Translations under genes and position numbers: made by a program
NCBI RefSeq assembly: GCF_040096075.1
Contig: NZ_JBBMFJ010000019.1
Coordinates: 1-64,000, forward strand
DNA length: 64,000 bases
Source: Brotaphodocola faecis
GTDB lineage: Bacteria > Bacillota > Clostridia > Lachnospirales > Lachnospiraceae
Direction of reading: 5' to 3'
Shown here: positions 27,478 through 35,770 of the stretch, one piece after another
How the letters are laid out: every line of letters starts with the position of its first letter
Position numbering within the stretch: the stretch's first letter is position 1
Notes under the pieces: model-generated
Database searches by the model: none
The model's input: only the letters and a program-made list of their open reading frames with translations
What the model was told of the DNA's origin: nothing

Positions 27478-30400
27478 TTAAAAATCAAACAAAGAAAAAA
27501 TATTTGCCATACCTGCCATGGGCTGCTTTTGCGCTACTACCACTGCCGGTTCCTCGTTTCCCGGCTCCTGCAGATCCATAAAATCTTCATCCCACTGGCC
27601 GAACAGATTTTCAAACATCTCATCTTCCTTTGCTTTTTTACGTCGCTCCACCTCTTCTTTTCCAAGCAGCTCCTCATATACCTGCATCGTTACATAGGAC
27701 TCAGCCTGTTTGTCCGAACTGTGAAGCACATCAAACATCTTTTGCAGGGCACTTCCAGACTTTACGTCCTGATCCGCCAGGCTTGACGCCAGCGCGACTC
27801 TCGCATCGACACCCTCCGCCATGGCAGAAATCCCTTCCACGGAGAACTTTCCCTGAATAGCTGCCGTTGCTACCTGCTTCTCCGCGATCAGCTCAATCAC
27901 TTTCGCCTGCGCGGTTCCTTCGTAAGCCATATAGTATGTTCTGCATTCCATGGTCTGGTTCATCCTGTAGTGACGTCTGGAAGCCTGCCAGACAGTAAAA
28001 AGGCTGTATCCCAGCTGATAAAAGATCAGGGTCGGGTAGTTGTATTTCTTCCCGCCTTCCGTCCAGCACAGATCAACGCCCGTTTCAATGAGCTTTGGAT
28101 TGGTGATAAATACTTCCACGCCATCCTTTGCCTGCTCACGGATCCAGTTTTCCCGTTTTAATGCTCCCGGGCTCTCCGCTTCCACAACAACGGCAAAGAT
28201 CCCAGCGGCTTCCAGGATATCCCGAAGCCGGTGCGTGACGTTCCATTCATTTTTTCCGGAGCATTCAGCAAATACTACGGATTTTCTTCCTTCCGAAAGT
28301 TCTGATTTTATCAGTTCAATGAGTTTTTCTTCTTTCGGCAGAAGTTTTTCTCCCGAACGGTATTCATCGTGCTGGGCGGCTCTGATCAGAATGTCTCCAT
28401 CGACCGGATTACGGATTTCTTCATTTCCATATGGCATATCAGGATAAAAAAGCCCGTACTGTAATGCCTGGCTGAGCAATGCAAACCCGCCGCTTTCTCT
28501 CCGTTTTGCATACGAAGTCAGCCTCGATACCAGAATGGAATGATCCCGGGCCACGTCTCTTGCCATTGGAACGGTCACAACCATCTCCTTTAGATCCGGC
28601 AAATAGGATGACATGTCCGAAAGATCCAGAAAAACGGCACAATCCAGCAAAAAGTCTGTAAAGATTGTTGGGCTGATTCCCGGCTTTGTTTTTGGTGACG
28701 ACAAGCTTCGACCGCGGGCAGATACTTTCTCCGCAAGATTCTCATCCGAAGAAGAGCCCGCATATTCATAGCGCTGCTCCACTTTTCCGTATTGCTTGGA
28801 AAAATTCGCAACATCCGTCCACCGGTATCCCTTTGATGTCATTTTCCACGGTGCCAACCGGTAAATCAGATAATAAAGATCCTCAGCCTTTCCGCCAGCA
28901 ATGGTTCCTGTCAATGCAAGTTGTTTCTTCGTTGCCTTGATCAGGCAGTGCATTGCATTTCCCTGGGCACTGTCTCCGTCCTTACACACATGGCACTCAT
29001 CAAAGACAGCAATGTCAAAATATCCTTTCATGTATTTTTTAATGAACGAAGCAGGCGAGTATTTTCTTACCCCATCTCTTTCTGAAACGGATATCGGTTC
29101 CGTTTCATTCTCTGCGTAATACTTTCTTGCATATTCTTTATGTACCCAGACTGTAGTCTTTCCTTTTTGGGCTTTGTTTCTATAGCAGGTTGCCCGGTGC
29201 CAGGGGCTGATTTTCTTTGCACCGATGTTTTTCACATGCGGCATCCATAAAGATTCCCCGCACCAGATGCAGTTTGAATTCCGCCCTGTTTTATACGCAA
29301 AGTCATTAGCTGTCAGTCCGCAGATTCCGCCGGATGCTGTATAGGCAGCAAGCACTTCTCCACAATACGGGCATTTCATTCCGTAGATCGTCTCGATCTT
29401 AGTTGTACTTTTTTCAAAATCCTTTCCACCACAGGAAACGCATTTTCGGACGGGCATATTATCTAAGCCGCAATCCGGATTCGTACACTTTTTCATATAC
29501 GCCATCTTGGCAATTTCCTTTTTCGGTACCGGCTTCAAGCTATAGGAGAGCTTTGCAAAATCTTTCGAGAGAATATAAAATTCTTTTCCAACCCTCTGAC
29601 TTCCGCGCTTTCTAAGCTCCAGCAGCTGAGAAAAATCAGTTACGATCGTTGCCTTTGCATATGGGATCTGACGCTCGATCTCCCCTTTCCATTTTTCAAG
29701 GAGGTGACCGGGACACATAACGAGATTCCTGTACTTCACCAGGGATTCATCCATATAAATATCCTTGAGTACTTTATGGCTGCGTTGCATTTCCTTCTGC
29801 ACAAAATAGCTTTCGCAGATTGCAGCAGCCTGCGCTGTCTTTCCGGTTCCCATGCCCTCACAGATGATAGAAAACGGTGCGCCATTTAATAGGTGTGTAG
29901 TAACACCATTCACCATGGCTGCCTGCTGTGGATAGAGTCTGATGGAATTTAAGGTAAAAGCATCTACTTCACCTTTCAGTTCACTTTCCGGATCCAGAAG
30001 CTTTTCAAGATTTTCCACGAGTGTCGTCCCGTACTGGCGGAAGTATTCATCCATGCTGTTAAAGTTGATAGCTTTCTGTTCCTTCTTTGATATCCAGATC
30101 TGCTTTTGCTGAAACAGGACCTGAATGGCGGACTTTAACGCTTCATAATCAAAAGTCGTAAGGTCATATATCTGCATTTCTCTCAGATCATCCGTACCCT
30201 GCAGAGAATATTCCGTTTCAATACACTCCGTATGAAGCCGGTTGGAATAGGCATTGATCAGTCCCTCTTGCAGTGCATACGAAAGGATTGGCTTCCCCCA
30301 CCACTTAAGCAGCGGCAACGGGTATTTTTTCATCAAGATTTCATAAAGTTCCTCTCCTGCTGTTTCTTCTTTTGAAACAAACAAATCGTTTCCAATCGCT

Positions 30401-30678
30401 GCGTTCAAGATCACTCCATGATAGAACCGTTCTTTTCCGCGCATGATCGGCACATAATAAGCTTTGTAGGTGCCAAATACGTTGTACCTTTCCTCCGGAC
30501 CATTTTTATTCAGCCAGATTGTGCTGCTCTCTGAAGTACACATCGTACTTCCTATTGCCTTTGCTTCCTGCAGCGTCCGGGTAAAATAACTGATGTAGGC
30601 CACCTTAAGTCCGCGGATCAGCATTCGCTCCAGATATGCCTCAAACATGCCGATTTTGATCATTCCGTTTTTCATCAC
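27478..30678 (-). CDS. Large DEAD/SNF2-type helicase with zinc ribbons
   Basis: 1066 residues. Walker A is CEGMGTGKTAQ (near 276), Walker B/DExH is VFDECHVCKDGD (near 562), motif III is ALTGTIAGG, and C-terminal helicase motifs follow (FITNPKLIETGVDL, then QASRRHYRMNQ near 920). Between motifs I and II are several Cys pairs (CPYCGEV, CIWCGES, CVSCGGKD) that would hold zinc ribbons. The N-terminal 230 residues are unassigned. It directly follows a DUF6094-like methyltransferase with a 10-base gap, a pairing that resembles phage P1 DarB in two pieces. It is first among the long transfer operon genes after the MTase. Confidence 0.83.
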   Translation of the reverse strand: MMKNGMIKIGMFEAYLERMLIRGLKVAYISYFTRTLQEAKAIGSTMCTSESSTIWLNKNGPEERYNVFGTYKAYYVPIMRGKERFYHGVILNAAIGNDLFVSKEETAGEELYEILMKKYPLPLLKWWGKPILSYALQEGLINAYSNRLHTECIETEYSLQGTDDLREMQIYDLTTFDYEALKSAIQVLFQQKQIWISKKEQKAINFNSMDEYFRQYGTTLVENLEKLLDPESELKGEVDAFTLNSIRLYPQQAAMVNGVTTHLLNGAPFSIICEGMGTGKTAQAAAICESYFVQKEMQRSHKVLKDIYMDESLVKYRNLVMCPGHLLEKWKGEIERQIPYAKATIVTDFSQLLELRKRGSQRVGKEFYILSKDFAKLSYSLKPVPKKEIAKMAYMKKCTNPDCGLDNMPVRKCVSCGGKDFEKSTTKIETIYGMKCPYCGEVLAAYTASGGICGLTANDFAYKTGRNSNCIWCGESLWMPHVKNIGAKKISPWHRATCYRNKAQKGKTTVWVHKEYARKYYAENETEPISVSERDGVRKYSPASFIKKYMKGYFDIAVFDECHVCKDGDSAQGNAMHCLIKATKKQLALTGTIAGGKAEDLYYLIYRLAPWKMTSKGYRWTDVANFSKQYGKVEQRYEYAGSSSDENLAEKVSARGRSLSSPKTKPGISPTIFTDFLLDCAVFLDLSDMSSYLPDLKEMVVTVPMARDVARDHSILVSRLTSYAKRRESGGFALLSQALQYGLFYPDMPYGNEEIRNPVDGDILIRAAQHDEYRSGEKLLPKEEKLIELIKSELSEGRKSVVFAECSGKNEWNVTHRLRDILEAAGIFAVVVEAESPGALKRENWIREQAKDGVEVFITNPKLIETGVDLCWTEGGKKYNYPTLIFYQLGYSLFTVWQASRRHYRMNQTMECRTYYMAYEGTAQAKVIELIAEKQVATAAIQGKFSVEGISAMAEGVDARVALASSLADQDVKSGSALQKMFDVLHSSDKQAESYVTMQVYEELLGKEEVERRKKAKEDEMFENLFGQWDEDFMDLQEPGNEEPAVVVAQKQPMAGMANIFSLFDF

Positions 30679-30688
30679 ACTGCCCTCC

Positions 30689-31777
30689 CTATGCTAACTC
30701 TCGGATCGTCCCGAAATTATCGATCACATGCAGCGTGATCTGGTTGCGTGTTGTGACTAAAACAGAATGAATATCCCCATCATCATTGATCTCCGGAGTT
30801 TCGATCTGAACCGGCTTTGCCTGTCCTCTTTGCAGGTGTAAATCACCGCGGTCTTCATTTCCAGCCAGGCCCTGTCCGCCTCCCGCAATCGCAGATAGAT
30901 ACAGCAGATCTTTTTTCAGCGGAACAATTGGCTTTCCAAGACCAACCGACTGGTATGCATTGGTCTGCAGAGCTTTTTTAAGCACTGGTACCAATGCACT
31001 CGTGTTATGAAGCAGGATTGCCTCGTCGAATTCCTTCGTGGTAAAGAGCTCAATCTCGCTCTCCAGCGACACTGGGACTTCCATGCGTGTATCTGGGTCT
31101 TTGGGAATGTACGGAATATTTTCAAGCGGCGCTCCAGGATTTGCACTCATCCATTCCTCGTACTCTTTCCGGTATAGTCCGATCGATGCACGCTTCTGGC
31201 CAATGAAAACCACCTGTTTGTATTTCGCAAACTCCTCATCGTCAAAGCGATAGAAGGCCACAGGCTTAAACCTTGCCAGCAGAGACTTTGCAAATTCATC
31301 CAGGTTCATTGTGGTAAGGGAAACAACCAGGACAAGATATCCTTTCGTTTTCATTAACTGGAAGATGCGTTCAATAAATAGTCTTTCCAACCTTGTTGAT
31401 CCATCATCTCCACCTACGCCATATGGCGGATTGGCAAAACATAATGTAAATGCCCGGTTCGATGCCCGGATCCCGCCAATGAAATCGGCACATACTGGAA
31501 ATTCAATCTCCTGCTTATACTGCTCAAAGGTTTCCCGATTCAGTTCCACGCCAAATGTATGGACAGAACCGGCTTCATCTGCTCTCTCGCACTGACTTAA
31601 AAACGCCTTCAGTGCTTCTGCATTGCCAAACGATGGTTCCAAAACGCAGCATTCTCCCTGCAAGCGAAATAGCCTTCCTATTTTAGCGGCATGCACCGGA
31701 TCCGTGTAGTAAGCCCCAAGCTTACTGTCATTAAATACCGTTCTTGAGAACGTATTCTGTTTGATGATTTGCTCCAT
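30689..31777 (-). CDS. DUF6094-like DNA adenine methyltransferase
   Basis: About 362 residues from ATG at 31777, eight bases after GGAGG. It opens with GAYYTDPVHAAKIGRLF, has a SAM site near 45 (VLEPSFGNAEAL) and the N6-adenine/N4-cytosine catalytic motif FANPPYGVGG (near 113). The C-terminal 150 residues may be a target recognition or partner region. No restriction nuclease is adjacent; a helicase is. It is the first gene of the transfer operon, behind a strong promoter and an attenuator-like leader. Confidence 0.8.
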   Translation of the reverse strand: MEQIIKQNTFSRTVFNDSKLGAYYTDPVHAAKIGRLFRLQGECCVLEPSFGNAEALKAFLSQCERADEAGSVHTFGVELNRETFEQYKQEIEFPVCADFIGGIRASNRAFTLCFANPPYGVGGDDGSTRLERLFIERIFQLMKTKGYLVLVVSLTTMNLDEFAKSLLARFKPVAFYRFDDEEFAKYKQVVFIGQKRASIGLYRKEYEEWMSANPGAPLENIPYIPKDPDTRMEVPVSLESEIELFTTKEFDEAILLHNTSALVPVLKKALQTNAYQSVGLGKPIVPLKKDLLYLSAIAGGGQGLAGNEDRGDLHLQRGQAKPVQIETPEINDDGDIHSVLVTTRNQITLHVIDNFGTIRELA

Positions 31778-31794
31778 CACCGTTTCCTCCTTTT

Positions 31795-31866
31795 GGAATA
31801 GTCTTAAAATAAAAAAATCCCAGTTATCGCTAACCGGGATTTGAATATAAAAAAATAGACTATTCC
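31795..31866 (-). promoter_or_regulatory. Attenuator-like leader of the transfer operon
   Basis: On the minus strand a 10-base arm GGAATAGTCT (31857-31866) and its exact partner AGACTATTCC (31795-31804) enclose an intrinsic terminator: AATCCCGGTTA, GCGA, TAACTGGGATT (31816-31841), then TTTTTATTTT. It lies about 20 bases before the ribosome site of the methyltransferase. Upstream, CCGC-TTTT-GGCGG and GGCCCATATGGGTC can form further stems. The RNA must be read through for the operon to be expressed. Confidence 0.65.
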
Positions 31867-31935
31867 CTCCAAAGACCCATATGGGCCACCCACCGCCAAA
31901 AGCGGTTTCTTTGAAAAAAATAATCTAATGCACTA

Positions 31936-31964
31936 ATTATAACAAAGCAATTCTAAGATTGCAA
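31936..31964 (-). promoter_or_regulatory. Strong sigma-A-type promoter of the transfer operon
   Basis: On the minus strand TTGCAA (31959-31964) and a perfect TATAAT (31936-31941) are 17 bases apart. Transcription would begin near 31929, leaving a leader of about 150 bases before the methyltransferase start. Confidence 0.75.
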
Positions 31965-32011
31965 TATCGAAACTGGCAACATACTCACTGCATATCCTGA
32001 TAACTTATTAA

Positions 32012-32050
32012 CCCCCGCTTCAATTTCTGAATAATTGAAGTGGGGGCTTT
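32012..32050. repeat. IS200/IS605 right-end-like hairpin without an element
   Basis: CCCCCGCTTCAAT pairs with ATTGAAGTGGGGG around an 8-base loop. On the minus strand it starts AAAAGCCCCCACTTCAA, matching the right end of the IS at 9966-10015 for about 15 bases. No transposase frame is adjacent. It may be a solo IS end or a terminator of the minus-strand gene at 32138-32677; no good U tract follows on that strand. Confidence 0.45.
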
Positions 32051-32137
32051 TGATGATCCTGACTCGTGGAATATGTTGCACTGGCATCTGGAATTTCAGG
32101 CAGCCCTGCCCTCTCTTCCTGCCAAAATCGGTTGAAG

Positions 32138-32677
32138 TTATTGAAAATCTATATGTCCCCAATCGATGCATCCGTCTACCTGGTTCTCCAGAAGGTAACG
32201 TATCAGTTTCACGCAGGTTTCCCGCGGGTCAGCATCAATCTCATCACGAACATCCATCAGGTAATCTTCATACCAGTTATAAGGATAAATGTCCCCATAA
32301 GTTTCTCTGTAGTCTTCTTCCGGATCTTCGTCATACACCTCTTCCGGATCGTGATCAAACGTAACCGCAATATGCTCAAGCTCATTTATATCTGCCTCGT
32401 GGTCGTAGAGGTAGTAAAGGAATGAATCACTACCGCCCATTCCGCTATAGGCCCGCGAAAACCATTCGCCTGCAAGTTCCTCCTCATCTGATCCATTTCT
32501 ATGCCATCCGCTCAAATCACCAACAAACGCTTCCAGAAGCTGCTCCGGACGCTTAAAACCGGCTTTAAAGGTATAATGCAGCAGAGCATGATACTGCTCA
32601 TCTGTAAGCTTTGGGCTTATATCTCTGTCTGCTTTTGTTGCAAGGTCGGCCGTTCGCTGTTCTCTGTCTAATATCAT
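32138..32677 (-). CDS. Acidic hypothetical protein
   Basis: About 179 residues from ATG at 32677, ten bases after GGGAG; an upstream ATG at 32701 is possible. It is soluble, strongly acidic (HDPEEVYDEDPEEDYRETYG) and rich in tyrosine and tryptophan, with an N-terminal helical region (LTDEQYHALLHYTFKAGF). No family is recognised. Acidic small proteins on plasmids can be DNA mimics, but nothing here proves that. It is transcribed toward the transfer operon, separated from it by the leader and promoter. Confidence 0.6.
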   Translation of the reverse strand: MILDREQRTADLATKADRDISPKLTDEQYHALLHYTFKAGFKRPEQLLEAFVGDLSGWHRNGSDEEELAGEWFSRAYSGMGGSDSFLYYLYDHEADINELEHIAVTFDHDPEEVYDEDPEEDYRETYGDIYPYNWYEDYLMDVRDEIDADPRETCVKLIRYLLENQVDGCIDWGHIDFQ

Positions 32678-32724
32678 TTTTTCGTGTCTCCCTTTAAGCA
32701 TAATATTTTCTAATGCTGTATTGT

Positions 32725-33015
32725 TTATTCTCTAGGTGTCCCAATCCAGTCGATTTTTTGACCGCATCTATGACAATAATTCGTCAATCTTGCTGCATTT
32801 GGTCCCCATCTCAAACGGGTAGCACAACTGGAGCATGTATACAGAGTACCTTTTTTGTCATCATGTAACGCTGCAAGCGGATGAACCTCTATTCCCTTTT
32901 TGATCGCTCTCTTTGCACTTTCCAAGGTTTCGTAAAATTTCTTTACTATTTCCTCTGTTCCATTTATTTTAACATTCATTTTCTGAATCATCTGTAATGC
33001 CTCATTTTCCAACAT
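32725..33015 (-). CDS. Small zinc-ribbon protein
   Basis: About 96 residues from ATG at 33015, ten bases after GGAGG. The N-terminal half is helical. The C-terminal half has CSSCATRLRW and CHRCGQKIDW, two CxxC pairs about 20 residues apart that form a zinc ribbon. Likely nucleic-acid or protein binding. It ends 47 bases before the acidic protein gene and may share its transcript. Confidence 0.65.
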   Translation of the reverse strand: MLENEALQMIQKMNVKINGTEEIVKKFYETLESAKRAIKKGIEVHPLAALHDDKKGTLYTCSSCATRLRWGPNAARLTNYCHRCGQKIDWIGTPRE

Positions 33016-33131
33016 CTGACATACACCTCCGCATTTCATTTTGCAAAATATCTGTAAACTAACATAGTTTTCACGCAATTTTACATTAAATATCTATTTC
33101 GTTAATCAAGCATACATTTATTTTTGATAGG

Positions 33132-33161
33132 CAAAAAGAGCCTCCTCTCAGGGAAGCTCTT
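33132..33161 (-). terminator. Intrinsic terminator, minus strand
   Basis: On the minus strand AAGAGC...GCTCTT with extra internal TCC/GGA pairs is followed by TTTT. It sits just after the broken small gene at 33213-33355. Confidence 0.55.
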
Positions 33162-33212
33162 AGGGAAATATCTTTTAATGTATTGTTTTTGCATAAAGAG
33201 AGTTTTGTAGCT

Positions 33213-33355
33213 CTACAATTTTAATGCATTATAAATATCATTAACGTTATAATCCGGAGCAAGTCAGGTGCTACATTCATAATTTTTTGAATTAAAGGAA
33301 CGTCTTGCTCAACAAGATCATTTGCAACTTCCTCTGCAGAAGAAAATTTCTGCAT
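33213..33355 (-). pseudogene. Frameshifted small gene remnant
   Basis: Minus-strand reading from 33355 gives MQKFSSAEEVANDLVEQDVP and then LIQKIMNVAPD. The frame breaks near 33250-33262 and resumes in another frame as DYNVNDIYNALKL before a stop at 33213. The two parts read naturally as one 45-residue product if a short insertion is removed. An in-frame fragment further upstream reads EVAGARVLALVTGVE and then stops. The 33016-33697 interval holds nothing else that can be supported. Confidence 0.35.
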
Positions 33356-33696
33356 TTTTACACAAACTTTTAATTATTCTACTCCTGTTACTAATGCCAG
33401 AACTCTCGCTCCAGCCACTTCCTGGTCCTAACGACCTGTTTTTGATAACTAATAATGTATAATATTATCTTACCATAACTAAAACAAAGTCTCAAGATTT
33501 CCTCTGATATTTCGCCATTACTATGTACCTTGTATCAATTTACATAAGTATGGAGAACGGTAATGCATTTAACTGCGCTTTTTTCATTGATGAGTTTATG
33601 CAGACAGATATAAATTTTACTTATTCCCCTCATATTCTAATCTTTGATTTCCTACCGTCAATCACTCTCCATTTCAAGCTACTAAAACTTAATTTG

Positions 33697-33780
33697 TTGA
33701 TTTTTGTCCTCTGCTTTAGTATAATAATAATAATTTCACATGTGTTTTTACTATTTTTAGTAATAACAAATTTTGTTATT
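33697..33780 (+). promoter_or_regulatory. Promoter and palindromic operator of the MerR-like gene
   Basis: TTGATT (33697-33702) and TATAAT (33720-33725) are 17 bases apart. Downstream, at 33762-33780, AATAACAAA and TTTGTTATT form a perfect palindrome around one T, ending just before the ribosome site. A repressor bound there would block elongation or initiation; the product of the next gene is the natural candidate. Confidence 0.62.
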
Positions 33781-33797
33781 ATGAAAGAGGTGATATT

Positions 33798-34754
33798 TTG
33801 GAAGGTCGAGTATATAACTTTATGGGTAGTAGAAAAGCAGATGAAAATGTTCCTGATCAGGACTTGGGCAGCACCACAGGATCTAATTTTGATGACGTTA
33901 AAGCTGACACTGCGAAGCCTGATAGTCAGGATAATTTTTCTTCTGTATACCCTACCGATACTTCAACTGATACTGAACAAAGCGATCATAACGGCCCTGT
34001 CATTAGTGAACAAGAAGGACATAATGGTCCTATTGTAAGCGATATAGATGGCTTATATACGTATGGCCAACTTGCCAAATTGTTAAATAAACCGGAGAAT
34101 AATCTGCGGTACTTAATCAATACTTTCCGTGATTATATTCATCCTGTTCCAGTTACAACTTCAGCAAGTGCTAAACGTGCAAATTTCAAATATTCAGAGT
34201 CTGATTATGCTACCCTCAAACAAATTATTGCCTATAAAGAGAAAGGCATTCAAAATGCTGAAATCATGAAGCTTTTAGAAGATAATCCGCCTGATAATAG
34301 CAATGATAATGAGGATGATCAGATTGATATTATTGGAAAGCGATTCCTGGCTTTATATAAGAATAAACTTTCTGAACGTGATCAACAGATTATTAATGAA
34401 TTTGCTTTGGTTAACTCCAGAAATCAAAAAGCTATAGAAAGCCTGCTCCAAAAAGTTAGCGATGTTTATTTAGATCAAAAGGAATTTTATGAATCTGCAC
34501 TTTCCGAGACAAAAAAACAAAATGAAATTCTTAAAGAGCAAAATGACAAACTGCAAAAACAGTTAACTGATGCGCAAAATATTATATCGTCTTCGAAAGA
34601 AGCATACGAACGCAACAGTCAAGTTATTAATGATGCACAGGAAATCATATTGAGACAATCTGAATATATTGAAAAATTAAAGGATGATCTTTCACATGAT
34701 GATGATCAAGCTTCAGAAAAGAAAGGCTTTTTTTCAAGATTATTTGGGCTTTAA
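33798..34754 (+). CDS. MerR-like coiled-coil plasmid segregation or replication protein
   Basis: 318 residues from a TTG start, five bases after AGAGGTG. An acidic N-terminal arm of about 85 residues contains a duplicated HNGPxxS motif (DHNGPVISEQ, GHNGPIVSDI). A MerR-type winged HTH follows (YTYGQLAKLLNKPENNLRYL, then a helix with KQIIAYKEKGIQNAEIMKLL), then a coiled coil (near 215-300). The tail KKGFFSRLFGL is amphipathic, like that of the CpaE-like ATPase. Such HTH-coiled-coil proteins with FFxRLF tails are common on Firmicute plasmids. It lies beside the AT-rich repeats and the partition genes. Confidence 0.72.
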   Translation: MEGRVYNFMGSRKADENVPDQDLGSTTGSNFDDVKADTAKPDSQDNFSSVYPTDTSTDTEQSDHNGPVISEQEGHNGPIVSDIDGLYTYGQLAKLLNKPENNLRYLINTFRDYIHPVPVTTSASAKRANFKYSESDYATLKQIIAYKEKGIQNAEIMKLLEDNPPDNSNDNEDDQIDIIGKRFLALYKNKLSERDQQIINEFALVNSRNQKAIESLLQKVSDVYLDQKEFYESALSETKKQNEILKEQNDKLQKQLTDAQNIISSSKEAYERNSQVINDAQEIILRQSEYIEKLKDDLSHDDDQASEKKGFFSRLFGL

Positions 34755-34933
34755 CCTGATTCCATCTTACAAATTTATATTCTATACCTATAAAAGCAAT
34801 CATACCTAATGATTGCTTTTTCTTTTAATTCACTTGATTTCCACCACTCTCCTACTCTCATCTTTATTCCAGCTCGAATCTCTTTAAATCGCACAGACAT
34901 ATGTTTACCATTTATTCATCAATCGAGCTTTTT

Positions 34934-35180
34934 ATGATAATAATAATTTATCTTTATCTTTTTGTATGTATAATACATTTATTATTACTAAATATGATAA
35001 TAATGTTATTACTATATTTGATAATAATAAATACGTTTATCTTTCCCCCTTAATCCAAATATGATAATAATATTATCATTATTATTTTGTAATCCGTAGA
35101 TCGTATTCTTATTATCAAATTTGATAACTCATTTATTATGTTTTTGTAGTAGTTGTTCTTTTTCGCATTTATTATTATCA
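34934..35180. repeat. AT-rich tract with repeated TGATAATAA motifs
   Basis: In about 250 bases TGATAATAA(T) or its complement occurs near 34934, 34994, 35018, 35061, 35070 (inverted), 35107 (inverted) and 35168 (inverted), including the palindrome TTATCAAATTTGATAA near 35112. Two more copies lie at about 35565 and 35633. No gene is present. Candidates are a replication origin or the binding array of the MerR-like protein upstream. Confidence 0.55.
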
Positions 35181-35345
35181 TTTTTGTGAAATTTATTTAT
35201 TTTCATGTATGGTAAATTTCTTCCATGGATCACGATTAGCTTAATTCATAAAGCAAATCTGTAGACATGCTTTATTGGCAAAATGCATTTTATAAATCCG
35301 CAAAGCTCATTATTTATGTTTTATCAAAAGCAGGAGAGCAGAACT

Positions 35346-35539
35346 GCCATCAAAACACGATTTTTATGCAACCAAAATGCCATTATTACGCAATTATTGC
35401 GCCATTTCACAGAGCAAAAGTTATGGTATGCCATTTATACGCCATTGATATGACATTTATACGCCATTGATATGACATTTTTACGCCATTTTAATGCGAC
35501 CATAGTGCCACCATCACGCCATATTTGTGCCATTTATTG
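35346..35539 (+). repeat. Centromere-like array of 11-bp direct repeats (parC candidate)
   Basis: GCCAT-type units recur on an exact 11-base period. Group 1 covers 35346-35411 (six units, e.g. GCCATTATTAC, GCAATTATTGC). Group 2 covers 35430-35539 (ten units: GCCATTTATAC, GCCATTGATAT, GACATTTATAC, GCCATTGATAT, GACATTTTTAC and five more variants). An 18-base spacer separates them. In plasmid R1 parC consists of 11-bp repeats bound by ParR, placed upstream of parM. Here the array ends about 40 bases before the parM promoter, so the same role is inferred. Confidence 0.8.
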
Positions 35540-35581
35540 GATTATATTTGGTTTAATTCCATTGGTAAATTGATAATAATA

Positions 35582-35631
35582 TTGACATTTTCATAAATAG
35601 ACAGTATTATAATAGTAACGTCGTTACTATT
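35582..35631 (+). promoter_or_regulatory. parM promoter with palindromic operator
   Basis: TTGACA (35582-35587) and TATTAT (35605-35610) are 17 bases apart. Directly after, AATAGTAACG-T-CGTTACTATT (35611-35631) is a perfect palindrome with 10-base arms covering the start of transcription. Autoregulation is likely. Confidence 0.72.
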
Positions 35632-35770
35632 TTTGATAATAATAAATTGACGCAGTAGTTTTAAAGTATCGAAAACATAAGATATAATAATAAAATTGAT
35701 GTTAATTAAAAAGAAAGGAAAAACTGCCATCCATGCATCATAAAAGAGTTGATGGGCAGTAGGAAAAGGA

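Noticed and set aside
13885..31777. A complete Tad pilus operon
   Set aside because: No TadA ATPase, TadB/C platform or prepilin peptidase is present; VirB4, VirB6 and pilin-like genes show a T4SS with Tad-like accessory parts.
31781..31930. A known riboswitch (fluoride, T-box or similar) in the methyltransferase leader
   Set aside because: No conserved core of any class I know was found; only generic stems and a terminator are visible.
33523..34038. A 171-codon plus-strand open frame overlapping the start of the MerR-like gene
   Set aside because: It has no ribosome site, an odd hydrophobic composition from AT-rich intergenic DNA, and covers the promoter and operator of the real gene in another frame.
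35346..35539. CRISPR-like repeat array
   Set aside because: Units are contiguous 11-mers without unique spacers and no cas genes are near; the ParM context explains them better.
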